A stretch of DNA of 64,000 nt from Calliopsis andreniformis (GCF_051401765.1 NC_135067.1:20703501-20767500), one strand, 5' to 3'; shown: positions 23,932-36,329, counted from the stretch's first letter. Program-made: numbers and translations. The notes: generated by a model not told the origin, from the letters alone.

Positions 23932-26900
23932 CCAAACCGAGCGCGCTGCTAACTGAGACGCTCTCCGTTACCAGCGTCGTGCGTGTAACACGTATGCGGG
24001 GTGCCACGGCTCTCTTCGGCGTTACCTCGGCCTCCTCCTCGGCACAGATCTCTCTCGGCCTCTGTCTTCTCTCCTCCTCGGTACCCAGGCCCCTTTTGCC
24101 TACGTATATATCGAGGTGCGTTTACGATCTTGGCAGCCCGGTCGGGACAGGTGTTATTTTTCATCGATTCGTTCGAGCCGCTGCCTCCCAAACGATCCCC
24201 GCGCGTTCGCACGACGGCTTTAAGTTCCCCGCCGATTTTCAGACCTGACTCCGCGGATAGATCGGGAGAAAAGGCTGGCCGAGAGGCAAGAGGGGTGGAG
24301 GACATGGGGGCCCAGAACAGGGACGGGAAGATCTGATCGAGATCGCGACGATAATAACGCATTCGGGAGCGGCAAGCCTGCCAAAGGGAGTAACGCGATA
24401 GGAAAAAGTCGATTGCGCGACAATGCACACTTCTCTTTCATCCTCGACTAATACCACTGTCGAGAAATTTCGTGTGTTTATTGGGTAAAATACGTGTATA
24501 AAAACACGTCAAAATTGGGGGATACGAGTCGACCCTCCCTTTCTTAAACACAGCATCCTTGACTCCGGTCCACGAGGAACCACGACATTCCAAGAGTCGC
24601 GTACACACGGTGAGGCATTAAGATATCCATCGGTAAGATTTTTCTCCGTGGCTGAGCGGTCGTCCGAGGTCACGTCTCCCCGTGGTCGTGAGGAACCCCA
24701 CAAAGACCGCGCGGACCACGAAGACGTCCATCGAGCTCGCCGCGGTCCGTGACGGTTCGCCATCATCGATTGTTCCGTTTTGCCTTCAACCTCGACTTTC
24801 CCTTCTCACGTCTCTCCTGGCGATCCTCAACTCCAGACAAGATTTCAATGAGCATTTCTCAGCGGACGTCACAGCATCCTGCGCGCAAAATCCTCACAAT
24901 CACAGGGAAGAGGGTGCGAAGGCGTAGGCCTGGCGATCTTCCCTTCTAATTCAGCGGGTCAGCAGGCCGTCGTCTATCGTCGAATTCCATCTCGCGGCTG
25001 TTTCGCGCGCGTCTGCGATAATTCACGGGCAAGCGAATGCTGGGAAATGGTCTGCGTGATGAACGAGTCGATGCTCAACGACGGCGGCCCGTAGAGACTT
25101 ATTATCGCGGGCTCGAATTATATACGGCCACTCTTTAAGCTACAATGTGGTATAAAATTAATAGACACGATTTGCGAGCCGCCTCCTCGTGGAAATTATG
25201 TCGTGGCGCTGGCTCGAATAATTGCTCGATGCTGCGCGCTCGAGGAACGACGCAACGAGCCAGATTAACCCTCGAGATGATATGGCCGCTTATGAGTACA
25301 TGTTGTATACACGCGCTATGAGCTACGATCGGTTTTAGGTGTTTAGCGAACCTCGTTTCACGCGGTAAGTGTTTATAGGCCTCGAGAGAGTACTTCTCTG
25401 CGCTGTGAGAGAGTTGGTTCGTCTTGCGCGATATGTCGTATTTTCTGATTCAATGGGGACACTTAATTTCTGGATAGAAAGTGCTGGGAATGATTAATTT
25501 TAGCCACGACGTCGCGTGATCAAGAATTAATGCGCAATTCAAAGATTCGACAGAAGGACTGATATCAAACTTGTCTTGGAAATTAAGTATTGCTGCGTTT
25601 AGAGTCAATATTGAGCAGTCGTGATTGATTACATTTCTCTGACGATATGATTTACGGTTATGCGATATAGACGTGACAGGGCAAGGATTGGAGACACAGT
25701 CACGTTTTACATTTTCGAGTTCGATACTTGAGCTTGCTTAATGACGCATAACGTGCCTGCTTTCTGTTAAACATAATAATGCGACACGTATCTCAATTCG
25801 TCACATGATATATGTCAGATGAGACAAGGTAGATACGTGTATGCTGTTTTAAAGTTAATATCGATGAAATTTTCTCCGATTACTCCGACCTTCAGCCTCA
25901 CAGGAACTAGTAACGCCACCCCAATTAAAAGAACTGCTAACTGTCCCACAGCTTGAGGACTCACCACATAATCCTACCACAATTTTATCTCCCATCTTCG
26001 AGTACCATGTCCATCAATCCCACGTCCCCAATAAATATTCACTGAATTCTTAGACGCATTTAAACGCTCCCTGAATTCCATTCGTATCGCATGGGCCAGA
26101 ATTTGTCTCTTTGGGAGACAGTGAAGGCGATCTCGTCCCCATTAAGGGGTTTACATACGCGGGCCTCGGAGCTTTTTATCGCGGTCAGGAAGCCCATTCC
26201 ACCCGGAAAGTCTGTCTGAATGGGATTTGCGGAGACCGCGAGCGGACGATAACGTTCTCGCAGGTGCGATCTCGGTCCTGCGACGAATTACGAGCGTACG
26301 AATCGACTTCGGCTACCATCGATGCCACCGCAGATTAGCCGCCAATATATACACGCTCGCGCACACGAGACACCACCCCGACTTTCGTCTATGTGTGCAC
26401 GTATACTAGCAAGGCCAGAGAACGCTGGAACGAAGCTGCGCGTACCATGGGTGGTAACTTAACACCTTAACGGATATTTATGGGCTTTTGCTAACGCAAA
26501 AGATAAAAATAACGTTTTCGACTGGCCCTGGGCCAAGCTTGTACAACACGCGGCCGCCGTGACGCGTGTGCGTGACCGTACGAGTCCAGACACACCTGCT
26601 CACGACGCGTGAAAACACTCACACTCTGAATATTCAATTTGATTGTGTGCATCGATCTCTCTGATTTTTACTTCTGCACACAAGCTCGTGCAAGGGTGGC
26701 AAGATACGTTCTCGTAAGTGTAAATTAGGGGGATGAATGTGTATTGGCGCGTCTACGGGTTGCGCAGGCTGGGGATTCGTATTTATGATGATATTACGTA
26801 GACGATCTGGACGTAAGCTGGACTTGCTGGAGAACAAGTCGTAATCGTGAATTAGCCAGGGACATCTCAATTATGCCGTTAAGGAACTTGTTGATCCTAA

Positions 26901-28316
26901 TCAGGACTGTGTTACCTTTCAGTATGAGGGAATTGTAGGTGAACCTCCATTCGCGGATTGTGAAAACCTGATAGCGGGGAATACGTAGTAGTGAGGAGTC
27001 TTGGGACTTGGTTGAAGAGGATGACTGGCAATTTAACGCCAGAGAATTTTTCTACCAGCTATATGCTCTCAATATCCAAAAACTCTCGACCAGCAACTCC
27101 GCTGAAACTTTGTTCTACAATTCGTCATATCCAAATCCCAAGACTACAAAATCATCACCTTAAAACATCCCTCAGAGAGTAAACTTCATACCACATCTTC
27201 GAATCACAGTCCCCTAGCAACCGCGACAAATTTCTTCTACCGCACACCAGGAGTTACAAAGTAAAGCCAAGAGGAGAGGCTCGGAGTCAGTGTCTCGAGC
27301 CGGTATTAATGAATTAAATTTAGCAGGATCCAGTCGAGTGGCACGGAAAGGAGAGTCAACAAAGAAAGTTGAACGACGTCTGGCCTGGCGACGTTTCCAC
27401 CGCGGGTTCGCCTCCACCTTCACGTGCGCGGTGGTTCGCGAGAACAGAAAGAGAGGCTCGCGCGAAATTCGTTAATTGAAACGTCTCGAGACCGTGTGCA
27501 CGGTAGCCAAGTGCAGAAAAGGGCGTGGCGGCTGCGATTACTCTATAGTGGGCGGGAAAAGCAGTATAAGTCATGTTACGTCGGCACGGGAATTGGCCTT
27601 CAAGTCACGGTGCCATGGCGTCCTCGTGGTCTTTCTCAGGGAAACGGGGATGGAAACGGACCATTTGGGTTACTCGTTCACTGGTCCTCGCGACTCTGTT
27701 TCATCTGCGCGCACGCTGCAACGCTTTGGTTAAACACGCCACGACGAAGGGTGTACCCGTTCTCGCAGCAATCCCCGCATTTCCCATCCTCGCGATTGCT
27801 TGAGGTGGCAACGTCTAATTATCTCACGGAAAGTTAGTCCTCCAATTACGGTAAGCCGCCGCCATAGCCGCGTTGCCATTGTTACGGATTTTTCATTACG
27901 TTGTTATTATCCCTTGGCTGACCTTGCCTGCCGAGCATTTATTCCTTGATCCACGGCGCAGCTTCGAGTTGCAAGATTTTGCATTGTTTTCTGAAAAGTT
28001 GCTCCACCCAGGTCGTATCCATGAGCGCTGTTACAGAATTGGGTACATACTTGTAAATTAAACTTACTTCTTGGAATATCTTGGCTTCACCACCTTCTCT
28101 CTTCATGGATATTATAATCACCATTTTGATAGAGTATTTTCCTGATCGTTTTGCACTGCTCGAAAGCGATTGTCGACGCGTTGATTACATATTCAAGGCA
28201 ACGACGTTATCTCGCCAATCGGCCAAGCCGTTTTACGTTAATCCTCGACTGACAGTATTCCTACCATTTAGTCGACACGCCCGGCAAATCCTCTTCCTTG
28301 GCCGCGATTAGTGTCC

Positions 28317-28338
28317 CCTGGACGCTTCGCCGTCCGGG
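28317..28338. other. Hairpin, 8 bp stem with CTTCGC loop
   Basis: CCTGGACG (28317-28324) pairs with CGTCCGGG (28331-28338), including one T-G pair. It is followed by CTCCCGAT repeated about 2.5 times (28351-28372) and by CCCCC-GCA-GGGGG (28379-28391), so the stretch is locally rich in small inverted and direct repeats. Confidence 0.35.
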
Positions 28339-29420
28339 AATCGATTCTATCTCCCGATCTCCCGATCTCTCTGTTCTCCCCCCGCAGGGGGATTAGCTAA
28401 AAACAGCGAATGGACTAGAGGCCCTCAGCACAAAGGGATTCTCCATAGGGGGAACGCTCGTGTCTCTCTACGGCGACGTGTGCGTTACTCCGATCGCCTT
28501 TTAGCCCAGGTAGAGAGGGGAAGAGGAAACAGACGTCCGTACACGACATAAGCATATCAATAAAATGTTTAATTGGCGTTTACATTTCTTCATTCGGCCC
28601 AACAAGATCGCGATACCGATCTTCTGCCCGGTTTCTCGTTCAGTCCCGTGTAAGCTCGTCCTTCCACTCGGCGAAGCACCTCCAGCTGTATGTCAGACGT
28701 CTCTCGAAGGTAAGCGGCCTCCCTAGAGACGAGGACGCCAGAAGGAGAGATAGAGACGAACGCGAGGAGAAAATCGAGCGGAAAGGTTCGGACGAGGAAC
28801 GTGGAAATAAAAGGGTTGCTGATGGTCGAAGGGGACGTGGCGGCTTTCAGTGTCCCTTACAGGTGCTACTGCCCAAAACACTGTACTTTGACAGACAGGA
28901 AATGTTCCGTGTATACAGTGAATGTTCTTCTTCCCTCGTTATTTTGACAATTTTCGTTTCAAAATGGGAGAGTCTTACTAAAGTCGTAAAAAAATGTGTA
29001 CTAACTTTATAAAAATCTTAAAGTAAGCAAATTTTTCCAGAATGTGCGTATATTATATAAAGACCTAGTAGGTATATTATACGTCTTATTACCCAGGTTT
29101 ACGATACACGCGTGTACACACGAGAGATGCGGTCTTGGGGGAGAGAACGAGAGGGTCGAGTAATCACGCAGGTGCATGGAATCGAGGAAGGGAATCACGG
29201 AAGGAACGTGCGCGTCCCGCGGACAGGGGTTCGATGGTATGCTATCACCGTTTGGGCGGATGCATTTTTCTCTGGAAATTCCGTACGAACCAGAGGAATG
29301 CAAACGCCTCGTCCCCTTGTAACTACCTATCTGATGCGGCTCATTAAACGCGCACGATACCTCGACCGATAGTCGTGTAGGGTGTTCCGTGACGGGTGTA
29401 AAGGATTCTGACAATTTGTA

Positions 29421-29463
29421 GGGGGGGGATTTTGGGAGGAGATTCTGGGCGAGGCTTCTGGGG
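29421..29463 (+). other. Loose G-quadruplex-like motif
   Basis: G runs of 8, 3, 3 and 4 at 29421-29428, 29434-29436, 29447-29449 and 29460-29463. Two loops are about 10 bases, so this is weaker than the other quadruplex motifs in the window. Confidence 0.3.
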
Positions 29464-30440
29464 AGCAATCTTCGAATCACAATAAAACAAATGAATTATT
29501 TACTTATATGAAATCAAATTGCTGAAATGCTTTCCATCAGCAATTATCGGGGAATAGCAGAAGAACGAGCTTGAGGAATTTTTATCTGCCAAGGTAGTAT
29601 CGGTCACGTAATTTTAATAAGAAAATAAGCGAAATTGGATAGAAGGAAGATCCCGAGGGGACCTGGAAAGGAAGAGCCGTTAATGATTTACCGCGGCATC
29701 GTCTTTATAACCGCGAATTCACCATCGCCGCAAACGCCAAACTCTCTCAGCCAGAAGACCGCGCCACGCCCCCGACTTCTCATCTTTTACGCGTCTCATT
29801 CCATGACGTTGGTACGTGAGGGGGCCGCAGTTTTGAGCTTCAGCCCAAACGCCTCGGAGGATGTCGAAGAGGCGGCGATTTCCGTCTCGTGGTCCACCGA
29901 AAACCGAGATTCCTCGCGCTTCCTCTTCGATGGTGTCCATTAACCCTGGACACGAGCAATCACGCGCAAAATGAATTTTGACTGGCTGTCCAACCGCTAA
30001 AGAGTCACGGAGCTGGTGATAAGTACTGTGATTGAAGACCTTCGACAGCACGAGAATGATGGTGTGATTGAGGAAGTGGTTTCTTCAGTGGTTCCAGTAA
30101 TAATTTAACAGCCGTATCGCTAGAAGATTATACTTAACTCTCGCACGTTAGAACACATAATCATTAAACCTTTTTTGAGCCACAGCGATCTACCAATTTT
30201 CACGTTAGCCTAGATCAGGAGTAGTCTTTTGTTCTTACGAGATGCTATCGCCTCAATCTGGAGGTAGAATCGAAAAACGGTCGGTACAACATGGAAACAA
30301 TTTTCGCGTGGAATCCCATTAATCAGAGTGACTCGTTAAAAAAAAAGGCGTCCGAGGTGGTGGTATTCTCATCGGCGTTATCTCGGAATCGGGATCGCGG
30401 AGCTGTTAACTCAAAACACGTGGCCGAGTGGTAGCAACCG

Positions 30441-30463
30441 TCGAACATGTTCGAACGTTCGAA
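30441..30463. other. Two overlapping TCGAA palindromes
   Basis: TCGAACATGTTCGA (30441-30454) and TTCGAACGTTCGAA (30450-30463) are both perfect 14 bp palindromes and share five bases, giving evenly spaced TCGAA half-sites. An array of this kind could bind a dimeric factor. No gene is near. Confidence 0.45.
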
Positions 30464-30651
30464 GAGGAAAGAAAGGAGCGACTGTTGTATACCTGAAAAC
30501 AAGTGATTTCCCGTTAGGAAAAGATGGAAAGTAGCGTAAGGTAACCGGACGTGCGCGCAGACTATTTCGAGGATCATTATTCCTGGATCGGTTTACCACT
30601 ATTCATTAGCGTCAAGCTTTCCACCGTAACTCGAGATCCTTCGAGACGCGT

Positions 30652-30667
30652 TTGCAGCCGGCTGCAA
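30652..30667. other. Perfect 16 bp palindrome
   Basis: TTGCAGCCGGCTGCAA is perfectly self-complementary, and the flanking bases extend the pairing if G-T pairs are allowed. About one such palindrome is expected by chance in 64 kb. Confidence 0.4.
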
Positions 30668-31386
30668 GCGTTAACGGACGGGCACCAGCAGAGGATAATT
30701 ATTTTTCCCGTGCCGTCGTGTTAATCATTTTACGGTGCTCATAAAGCGACGTCGAACAAAAATCTCATGAGATATAAACGTTTCGCATCGTTATAAATAC
30801 GAAAAGCTCGAATAGCGCGATCCTTAATTACGCGCAACAGTTAAGAGTATTAGAGCAAGAGTAAGAACTGAAGATGTTAATTATGAAAATGTTATGTAGT
30901 TTGATCGTTAAACGAGCTGTTTCTAGTATTATTTGTAATTTCATAACTTAACCCGCTTGATTCCGATCAGACAATCACGAACGCATTGGTATTGGTCAAG
31001 TTTCTCTCATAAAGTACATACACTAGGCGATCCCTTTCGCGGTGCTAAACGTCTCAAGACAACGCGACGCAATTTCTCTCAAAGGCTCGAGGAAGGGACG
31101 ACGCGTGTAAAAATCGAGCTGGTAACGCGGCTTGCGAAACCACGCGCGACATAAATAAAGTATGAAAAACGGTTCCGACAGGAGGTCGACTTTCTTGCCG
31201 CATTCCATCGGGCCGCGAGAAGAAACGCGGCGAGTGAGGATCTCCCTCGGTGTATCTTACCATCCGCGGGGGATCGTTTCCCAGCACGATCCCTAGACTA
31301 TCGATTCTCGGCGGTGTCGAAGAGCGGGCGTGGTTGTCCCGTAAGGAAAGATACATATCCTGGTCACCGAAGCCACCGAAACGATC

Positions 31387-31434
31387 GTGAAAGGTGTTGC
31401 GGCTGCGGCCACGCACGGCCGCGAAACCTTTCAC
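31387..31434. other. Long near-perfect hairpin
   Basis: GTGAAAGGT (31387-31395) pairs perfectly with ACCTTTCAC (31426-31434). After one G-A mismatch, TT pairs with GA (one T-A and one T-G pair), then GCGGC (31399-31403) pairs with GCCGC (31418-31422). This leaves a 14-base loop. An alternative inner stem pairs GCGGCC (31405-31410) with GGCCGC (31417-31422). Sixteen paired positions with one mismatch are unlikely by chance. The stem is shorter than a typical animal pre-miRNA stem, so I do not call an RNA gene. Confidence 0.55.
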
Positions 31435-31675
31435 AGCTGCAATAATGGATGAGCGTTCTTAATGATTTTTTCGCTGGCGAACGCATCGGTCATTGAGCGA
31501 TGATGCGCGTACGAGATAAGGCCTCCTGAAACCTGCACCTGGAGGAGAGAAAACGAAGGCCGAGGGAGACGTTTCGATTTGGAGAAAACTATTCAGTCCT
31601 TGAACTTGACACACGAATCATATGAAAGTACAAGTAGCCAGCTGATTTATATTCAAACCTTTAAATTTCTAGATT

Positions 31676-31767
31676 ATTCAAATTTTCAAATTTACAAATT
31701 TTCAAATTTCAAATTTCTAATTTCAAAATTTCAAATTTTCAAATTTCAAATTTCAAATTTTCAAATA
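31676..31767 (+). repeat. AAATTTC satellite tract
   Basis: Alternating CAAATTTC and CAAATTTTC units with small variants, period 7-9 bases, about 90 bases long. Looser copies start at about 31652. It encodes a meaningless phenylalanine/lysine/glutamine-rich frame on the plus strand. Confidence 0.8.
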
Positions 31768-33095
31768 TTTATTTATTTACTTCAGAGAGTTTCATTTGGC
31801 TTGGACAAACAGCATAAAATTTAATTTCTTAAAAGACACGTATTTAATCTCGAACATTCTCGTCAAAAGAACAGCCATCGTATACGTAACGTCAAGATTC
31901 GCTTTGACGGTTTATTTCCGGAAACGAGACGGCCGCCTGTGATCCTTCCGCGAGTGGAAGGCACAAAGGACACGGAACGGGTTCGCCGCGCTGACGGCGA
32001 TGATATTTTTGGAGATCGTCGTTTATGGAGCTTGCCTGGTTCTCGACTCCTTCCGCCAGGAGCTAATTATCTTTGAACATCGCCAATGTAATTTCGTATC
32101 GTTCCAGAAACTTCAAAGGGAGCAACTCGATCTGTTTAATTGTTTACTGCGGCGACAATGCATCTCTGTTGTCTCTCGTGCGCGAAGGCACTGGTTACGA
32201 GAATAAATGGAGGCGACAGGAATTGCTTAATTAAGGAAAGCGACGCGAAGGGCAGCGAGGCGGGAAGAAAAGGAGGCCCTGGGGACAGAAAAACGCGTTA
32301 AGCCGCGAAGATACCCGTTACAGCCGCTCGCCAGAGAAAATCCTCCGGCTGAGCGTGCCACTGAGTTATTTCCGGAAACAAGATTCTTTGTTATGCCGCG
32401 TTCTACGCTCGCGCGCCGCGCGTAACTTAGGTTAATTAATACTCGCGAAACTATGCGGCAGCGTGTCTTTTCGACGCTTGTACTGTCGTAAAGTACGCGT
32501 GGCTTGCCAATAGGAGAGGCTCGCTGCTCTTTTCACAAATATGTCCCTTCAGGGATGTACTTCGAGTCGTTTTATCAATATTTCTGTAAAGATGCTTCTA
32601 AGGAAAGCCACCATGTGGCAAACAATTTAATAGTTAACACGTTGACTGCTACAAATTTATTTGCATTCTTGCTGCTTTCTTCTTTTTTTCGTATTCTTTT
32701 TAATTACTACTTGATTTCCCTAAACAATCGATTATCGCATGACAACGTTCCGTTATTACTGTTAATTATGTCACCAGCATCCGGCCGTGAGAATGATGCA
32801 ACTTCCTCCTCGCAAACCCGTCGATAATAATTACCACTTGACCGCCTAGGACCCTGAGAGCGATGATTACGCGTCGTAGGTCTTGTTGAGAATATCGATA
32901 AATTAATCCTGTATGTACGTATATCAATTAAGCGTAGGATGAATCATTAATTCGCGGGACTCTCGAAGTCCCTTCTCTGTTTCGTTCCATTGCTCTTTTT
33001 TCTCGTCATGCTCACCTTCATTTCCATTCGTCCCTACGAGCTCTTTTCTCCCGTGCAAAATCCCTGCCACGCTACGAGGATTGACTACTGTGCTA
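31768..33095. other. Non-coding block, no gene seen
   Basis: 31860-32470 is CpG-rich; 32540-32940 is AT-rich. Frames are at most 107 codons and show no domain. Confidence 0.55.
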
Positions 33096-33110
33096 CTGAT
33101 TGGACATTGA
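33096..33110 (+). repeat. TGATTGGACATTGA repeat, copy 1
   Basis: CTGATTGGACATTGA is identical over 15 bases to the copy at 33429-33443, 333 bases downstream. It contains an ATTGG (inverted CCAAT) core. Confidence 0.5.
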
Positions 33111-33428
33111 GACGACATCGGTCAGGGAAAGTTCGCGGTTTCAGGAAGTTTTGCCAAACGAACAGTGTTGTCCCGCTCCAAGCCATCTAAGGAAGGCAGG
33201 GAACATTCGATCTTCGGGCAGCCTCTCGATATTCGATTACCTTGGCTGACAATTACACCGACGTCCGATTGCCAACCAGACAGGGATTCAATTTGTAAAA
33301 GTTCCCGAAAATGGCGGTTCGCAATGCGCGAGAGGTTCGCGTTTCTTCGACCCTTCTTTCGGCGCGTCACGATAAACGTACAGTGTCACGTCGGGATCCC
33401 ACGAAAAAGAGAACGTCGAGCCTGTCCG

Positions 33429-33446
33429 CTGATTGGACATTGAAGT
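33429..33446 (+). repeat. TGATTGGACATTGA repeat, copy 2
   Basis: An exact 15-base match to copy 1. The match to copy 3 continues through TGAAGT and into the following bases, which share CGCG, TGGAA and CACGC words in the same order. Confidence 0.5.
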
Positions 33447-33782
33447 CCCACGCGATGGAACTTCACGCCTACGCAGGGAACTCGGATCTCTTCGACGCGA
33501 GCACAAAAGCCACCGCGATCCGAGCAAAATTGACAACGCCTTTCGCGTTAATTCGAGTGCGTGTCGATTATGCTGATTCGCGATACCCATAGAGGGGAAC
33601 GTGTTGCATAAGGGAGAAAAAAATTCTCCGCGATGCACACTGACTGGTACTCGATTAAAGTGAAACGAAGGACAGATTCGTTGACTACGGTTGAAAAATG
33701 CTTTCGGAGAAAACTCGAAGGAGCTTCGTGCAAGGGGAGAGTTCACGGTGAAACTGAAGGAGACGAGATTTATCGTCGACGG

Positions 33783-33795
33783 TGGACGTTGAAGT
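33783..33795 (+). repeat. TGATTGGACATTGA repeat, diverged copy 3
   Basis: TGGACGTTGAAGT matches copy 2 at 12 of 13 positions, 349 bases downstream of the same bases in copy 2. The near-constant spacing points to an old tandem duplication with a unit of about 340 bp. Confidence 0.4.
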
Positions 33796-33904
33796 TACGA
33801 GCGTCGCGTGGAAGTAAACTGCACGCGAAACTTTCACTTAGTTGTTTTATTGGCCAACAGTTTGGACAGTGAATATATTAGGTTGAAAGGAGACTGGCTG
33901 CGCA

Positions 33905-33920
33905 TTGATTGGGACATTGA
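33905..33920 (+). repeat. TGATTGGACATTGA repeat, copy 4 with one inserted base
   Basis: TTGATTGGGACATTGA is the same word with one extra G. It falls out of register with the other three copies (about 122 bases after copy 3). Confidence 0.4.
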
Positions 33921-36180
33921 ATTGGGCGGTGGTTGACGAAGTTTCGGTTCAATCTGGTCGTTGAATAGGGCTTGTTTATAGTCACATAGATATACTACTT
34001 GCTGTCGTTATTAACAAACAAGATGAGAAAGTTACCCGAACGAGCACATAAAAAGTCTCCACATGGCAGTTTCACGACCAGCCCCAAAGTGCTCGGAAAG
34101 GTCCAGACGTTCAGAAAATTTGCGAATCGCTTGCAGCAGACATTTGGGCGGCTGTTGACGAGGATCCAAGGCAATTAGCGAACAATCGTTCACAGGAGCT
34201 TTCACGGTGCAGCCTTGGCTCTGTTCAAAAGAAAGTTTCGCCGGAGACGATATTCGCGTCAGGTCTGAAGCGGCGAAAACGTGACGCGAAACGTCGTCCT
34301 TGGATATTCGAGCGGCGTTTCGCCGACGGCGATAAATTTCGCGGTTCGGCCTGCGCCAGCAGAACGAGGAGCGTAATCACAATAGCGGCGAGTCGAAGCG
34401 GTAACAGAGCGGTGCAACTCGCGCGAGCGGGCTTTGTGCGCGAAATCGAGTCGCCTCGCGACGGCTATTCCCTTACGTAGCGAACCACGGGACGTGCGGT
34501 CACAATAGATACGTCGTTTTGCGCGTACTGGACAATGAAACTGCACAAAGCCCAAGATTAACAATATTCTGCGAAAGCGACCACGGAAATGGTTGGGTTG
34601 AGGGAGGAAAAGTGGGCTTGCAGGTACTACCACCACGTTCACGATATACCAAGATTACGCCTAGTTGGCTCGAATGACCAATTAAGACTTGAAACTAAAC
34701 GAGAAGTTCACTGGCTCGAATGTCCAGTATAGAGGAGCCTGAGAAGACTGACAGCATAGAGTGCTAGGACCTTTTAAATTTCCTACAGCTTTAGCTTCTT
34801 TTGTTCCTATTTTGTGAGGTACTAAATTGCAAAATACAGGATGGAAAGTAGGAATTATAGTCGAGGGTAGTCAGATGATACTGCAGATGGCTGAAATTAT
34901 ACAAAGACATAAAAGCATTCTGCAAGCGATTGCTCCGAAAAATGCAACTCACTCGTGTGAAGGAAACAAAAGAAACACATTTCGCAACACCCACGAAGCA
35001 ATGATTAATCCACAAACGGTAGATTCACGGTCAGCCTGACGCTCGTGTTCGCGGACCACCGTGCACGACGGGCCTGAACGCATTGTTCCGACCGAGGCGT
35101 TATTACCACCCGTGCTGAATACCAAGGAGATTCAGGAGGAGTCAAATTAACAATAAATAATAATGATAATAAAACGTCGGCGGAATACCGCGGCGTCATT
35201 ATTGAGTTAAGTATTGATTGCCCGGTCGAGCGGCGATCGGCAAAGATAAGACTCTTTCTTTCGCTTGCCTCTTCCTGGAAGGACCCTCGTAGATCCCGAA
35301 AGGACCCCGACGAGCACGGCCATTTCCTCACGATGCCTCTCTCTGGTAGGGTCAGCCACTGATGGTGGCTCGGAACAGCCCGAAATCTCGATTCCTCTAT
35401 GTCAAGCCGCGCAGTCGGGGTTAACGTGGCGACCTGCTGCCACCTTTCTTCGGCTTTATTAATACTCGGTAGGTGGCCAGCATGACAATAATCACCCGTG
35501 ATTACTACGGAAGACCCCCGGAATAATGCCATATTAAAATGATATATTGCACGAAAGAGTTACCCTCGTGGCAATCCTCCCCGAAATGAGCCAAGGACAA
35601 TCGCTGCTCTGGGAATTAAGTCGCGGTGGTAGTGATTTATCTGGGGCGGCGAGGTTATGCAGAATCGGAGCTTGCAAATTATTTTATCGGCACAAGATGT
35701 CATCGAGCACTTCAAACAGGATACATAACGAAAGCACGATGCGTGTGTTGGTTTTAGAAATATCAGAAATCCTAGATGCAACGCAGAGAAACTCGAGGGC
35801 TCCAGCGATGGGATTCTGTAGAAAGTAAAGTGAATTAAATCTCGTTTCGCCCATTTCGTCGCAGGCAGGAAAACTTGAACAATTCCATAGCCACGGCGGA
35901 GAGCAACTTTTTTAACCGTGGAATGCCTAGCGAAAGATTGATTAACTTATTGTTTAACAACTCCAGGCGGGCAGACTCCCGGGCAGACGTCGCGACTCCC
36001 CTTCCAAATTCAAACGGGCTGGCGGCTAGCTCGCATTCAGAGCCCGCCATTAAACGGATCGAAGTGCAACTATCAGACCGTTCCACGAAAGATACACACT
36101 AGCAGCGGAGAGTCCGCGAACGAGGGCTGGTTTGTTCGTCTGCCGTCTGTTCGGCGTGTAATAAAGCGTACGCGAGAGCG
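33921..36180. other. Non-coding block, no gene seen
   Basis: Mixed DNA. A minus-strand frame at 35005-35532 (175 codons) begins with a plausible hydrophobic stretch but has no domain I recognise. A short (AAT)n run lies at 35151-35174. Confidence 0.55.
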
Positions 36181-36329
36181 TCTGCCTATGGGAGTCTGGC
36201 CGTTTCGGCCAGTGGCTTTGCCTACTCTCTCTGACCGAGGGCAGAAAGAGCCGCTTTCAGATCGCCCTTTCTCGCTTGAGAGCGGCTCCCTCGAAGGTAG
36301 CCGAGAAACAAGAAAACACGTGAGCCTGG

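Larger units (their letters stand above)
24249..31580. other. Non-coding block, no gene seen
   Basis: 24500-25400 and 26100-26600 are CpG-rich; 25430-26080 is AT-richer. A frame at 26111-26338 ends near a cag-gtg donor-like site, but its peptide matches nothing I recognise. Overlapping frames at 27424-27837 (137 codons) and 29007-29480 (157 codons, minus strand) lack domains. The palindromes and hairpins inside the block are listed separately. Confidence 0.55.

Noticed and set aside
23381..24007. 208-codon minus-strand frame with serine runs
   Set aside because: The serine and leucine runs come from the (GGA)n microsatellite read in different frames; no domain is present.
24652..24760. A-box-like TGGCTGAGCGGT
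   Set aside because: No B box at a suitable distance and no cloverleaf.
26111..26338. 75-codon frame near a cag-gtg donor-like site
   Set aside because: No recognised domain, and the splice site is weak.
30420..30465. tRNA-like A box TGGCCGAGTGGT
   Set aside because: The B-box-like word is only about 25 bases away and no T stem or acceptor stem pairs, so it is not a tRNA gene.
35005..35532. 175-codon minus-strand frame
   Set aside because: No recognisable domain or splice context. Length is within what stop-poor CpG-rich DNA gives.
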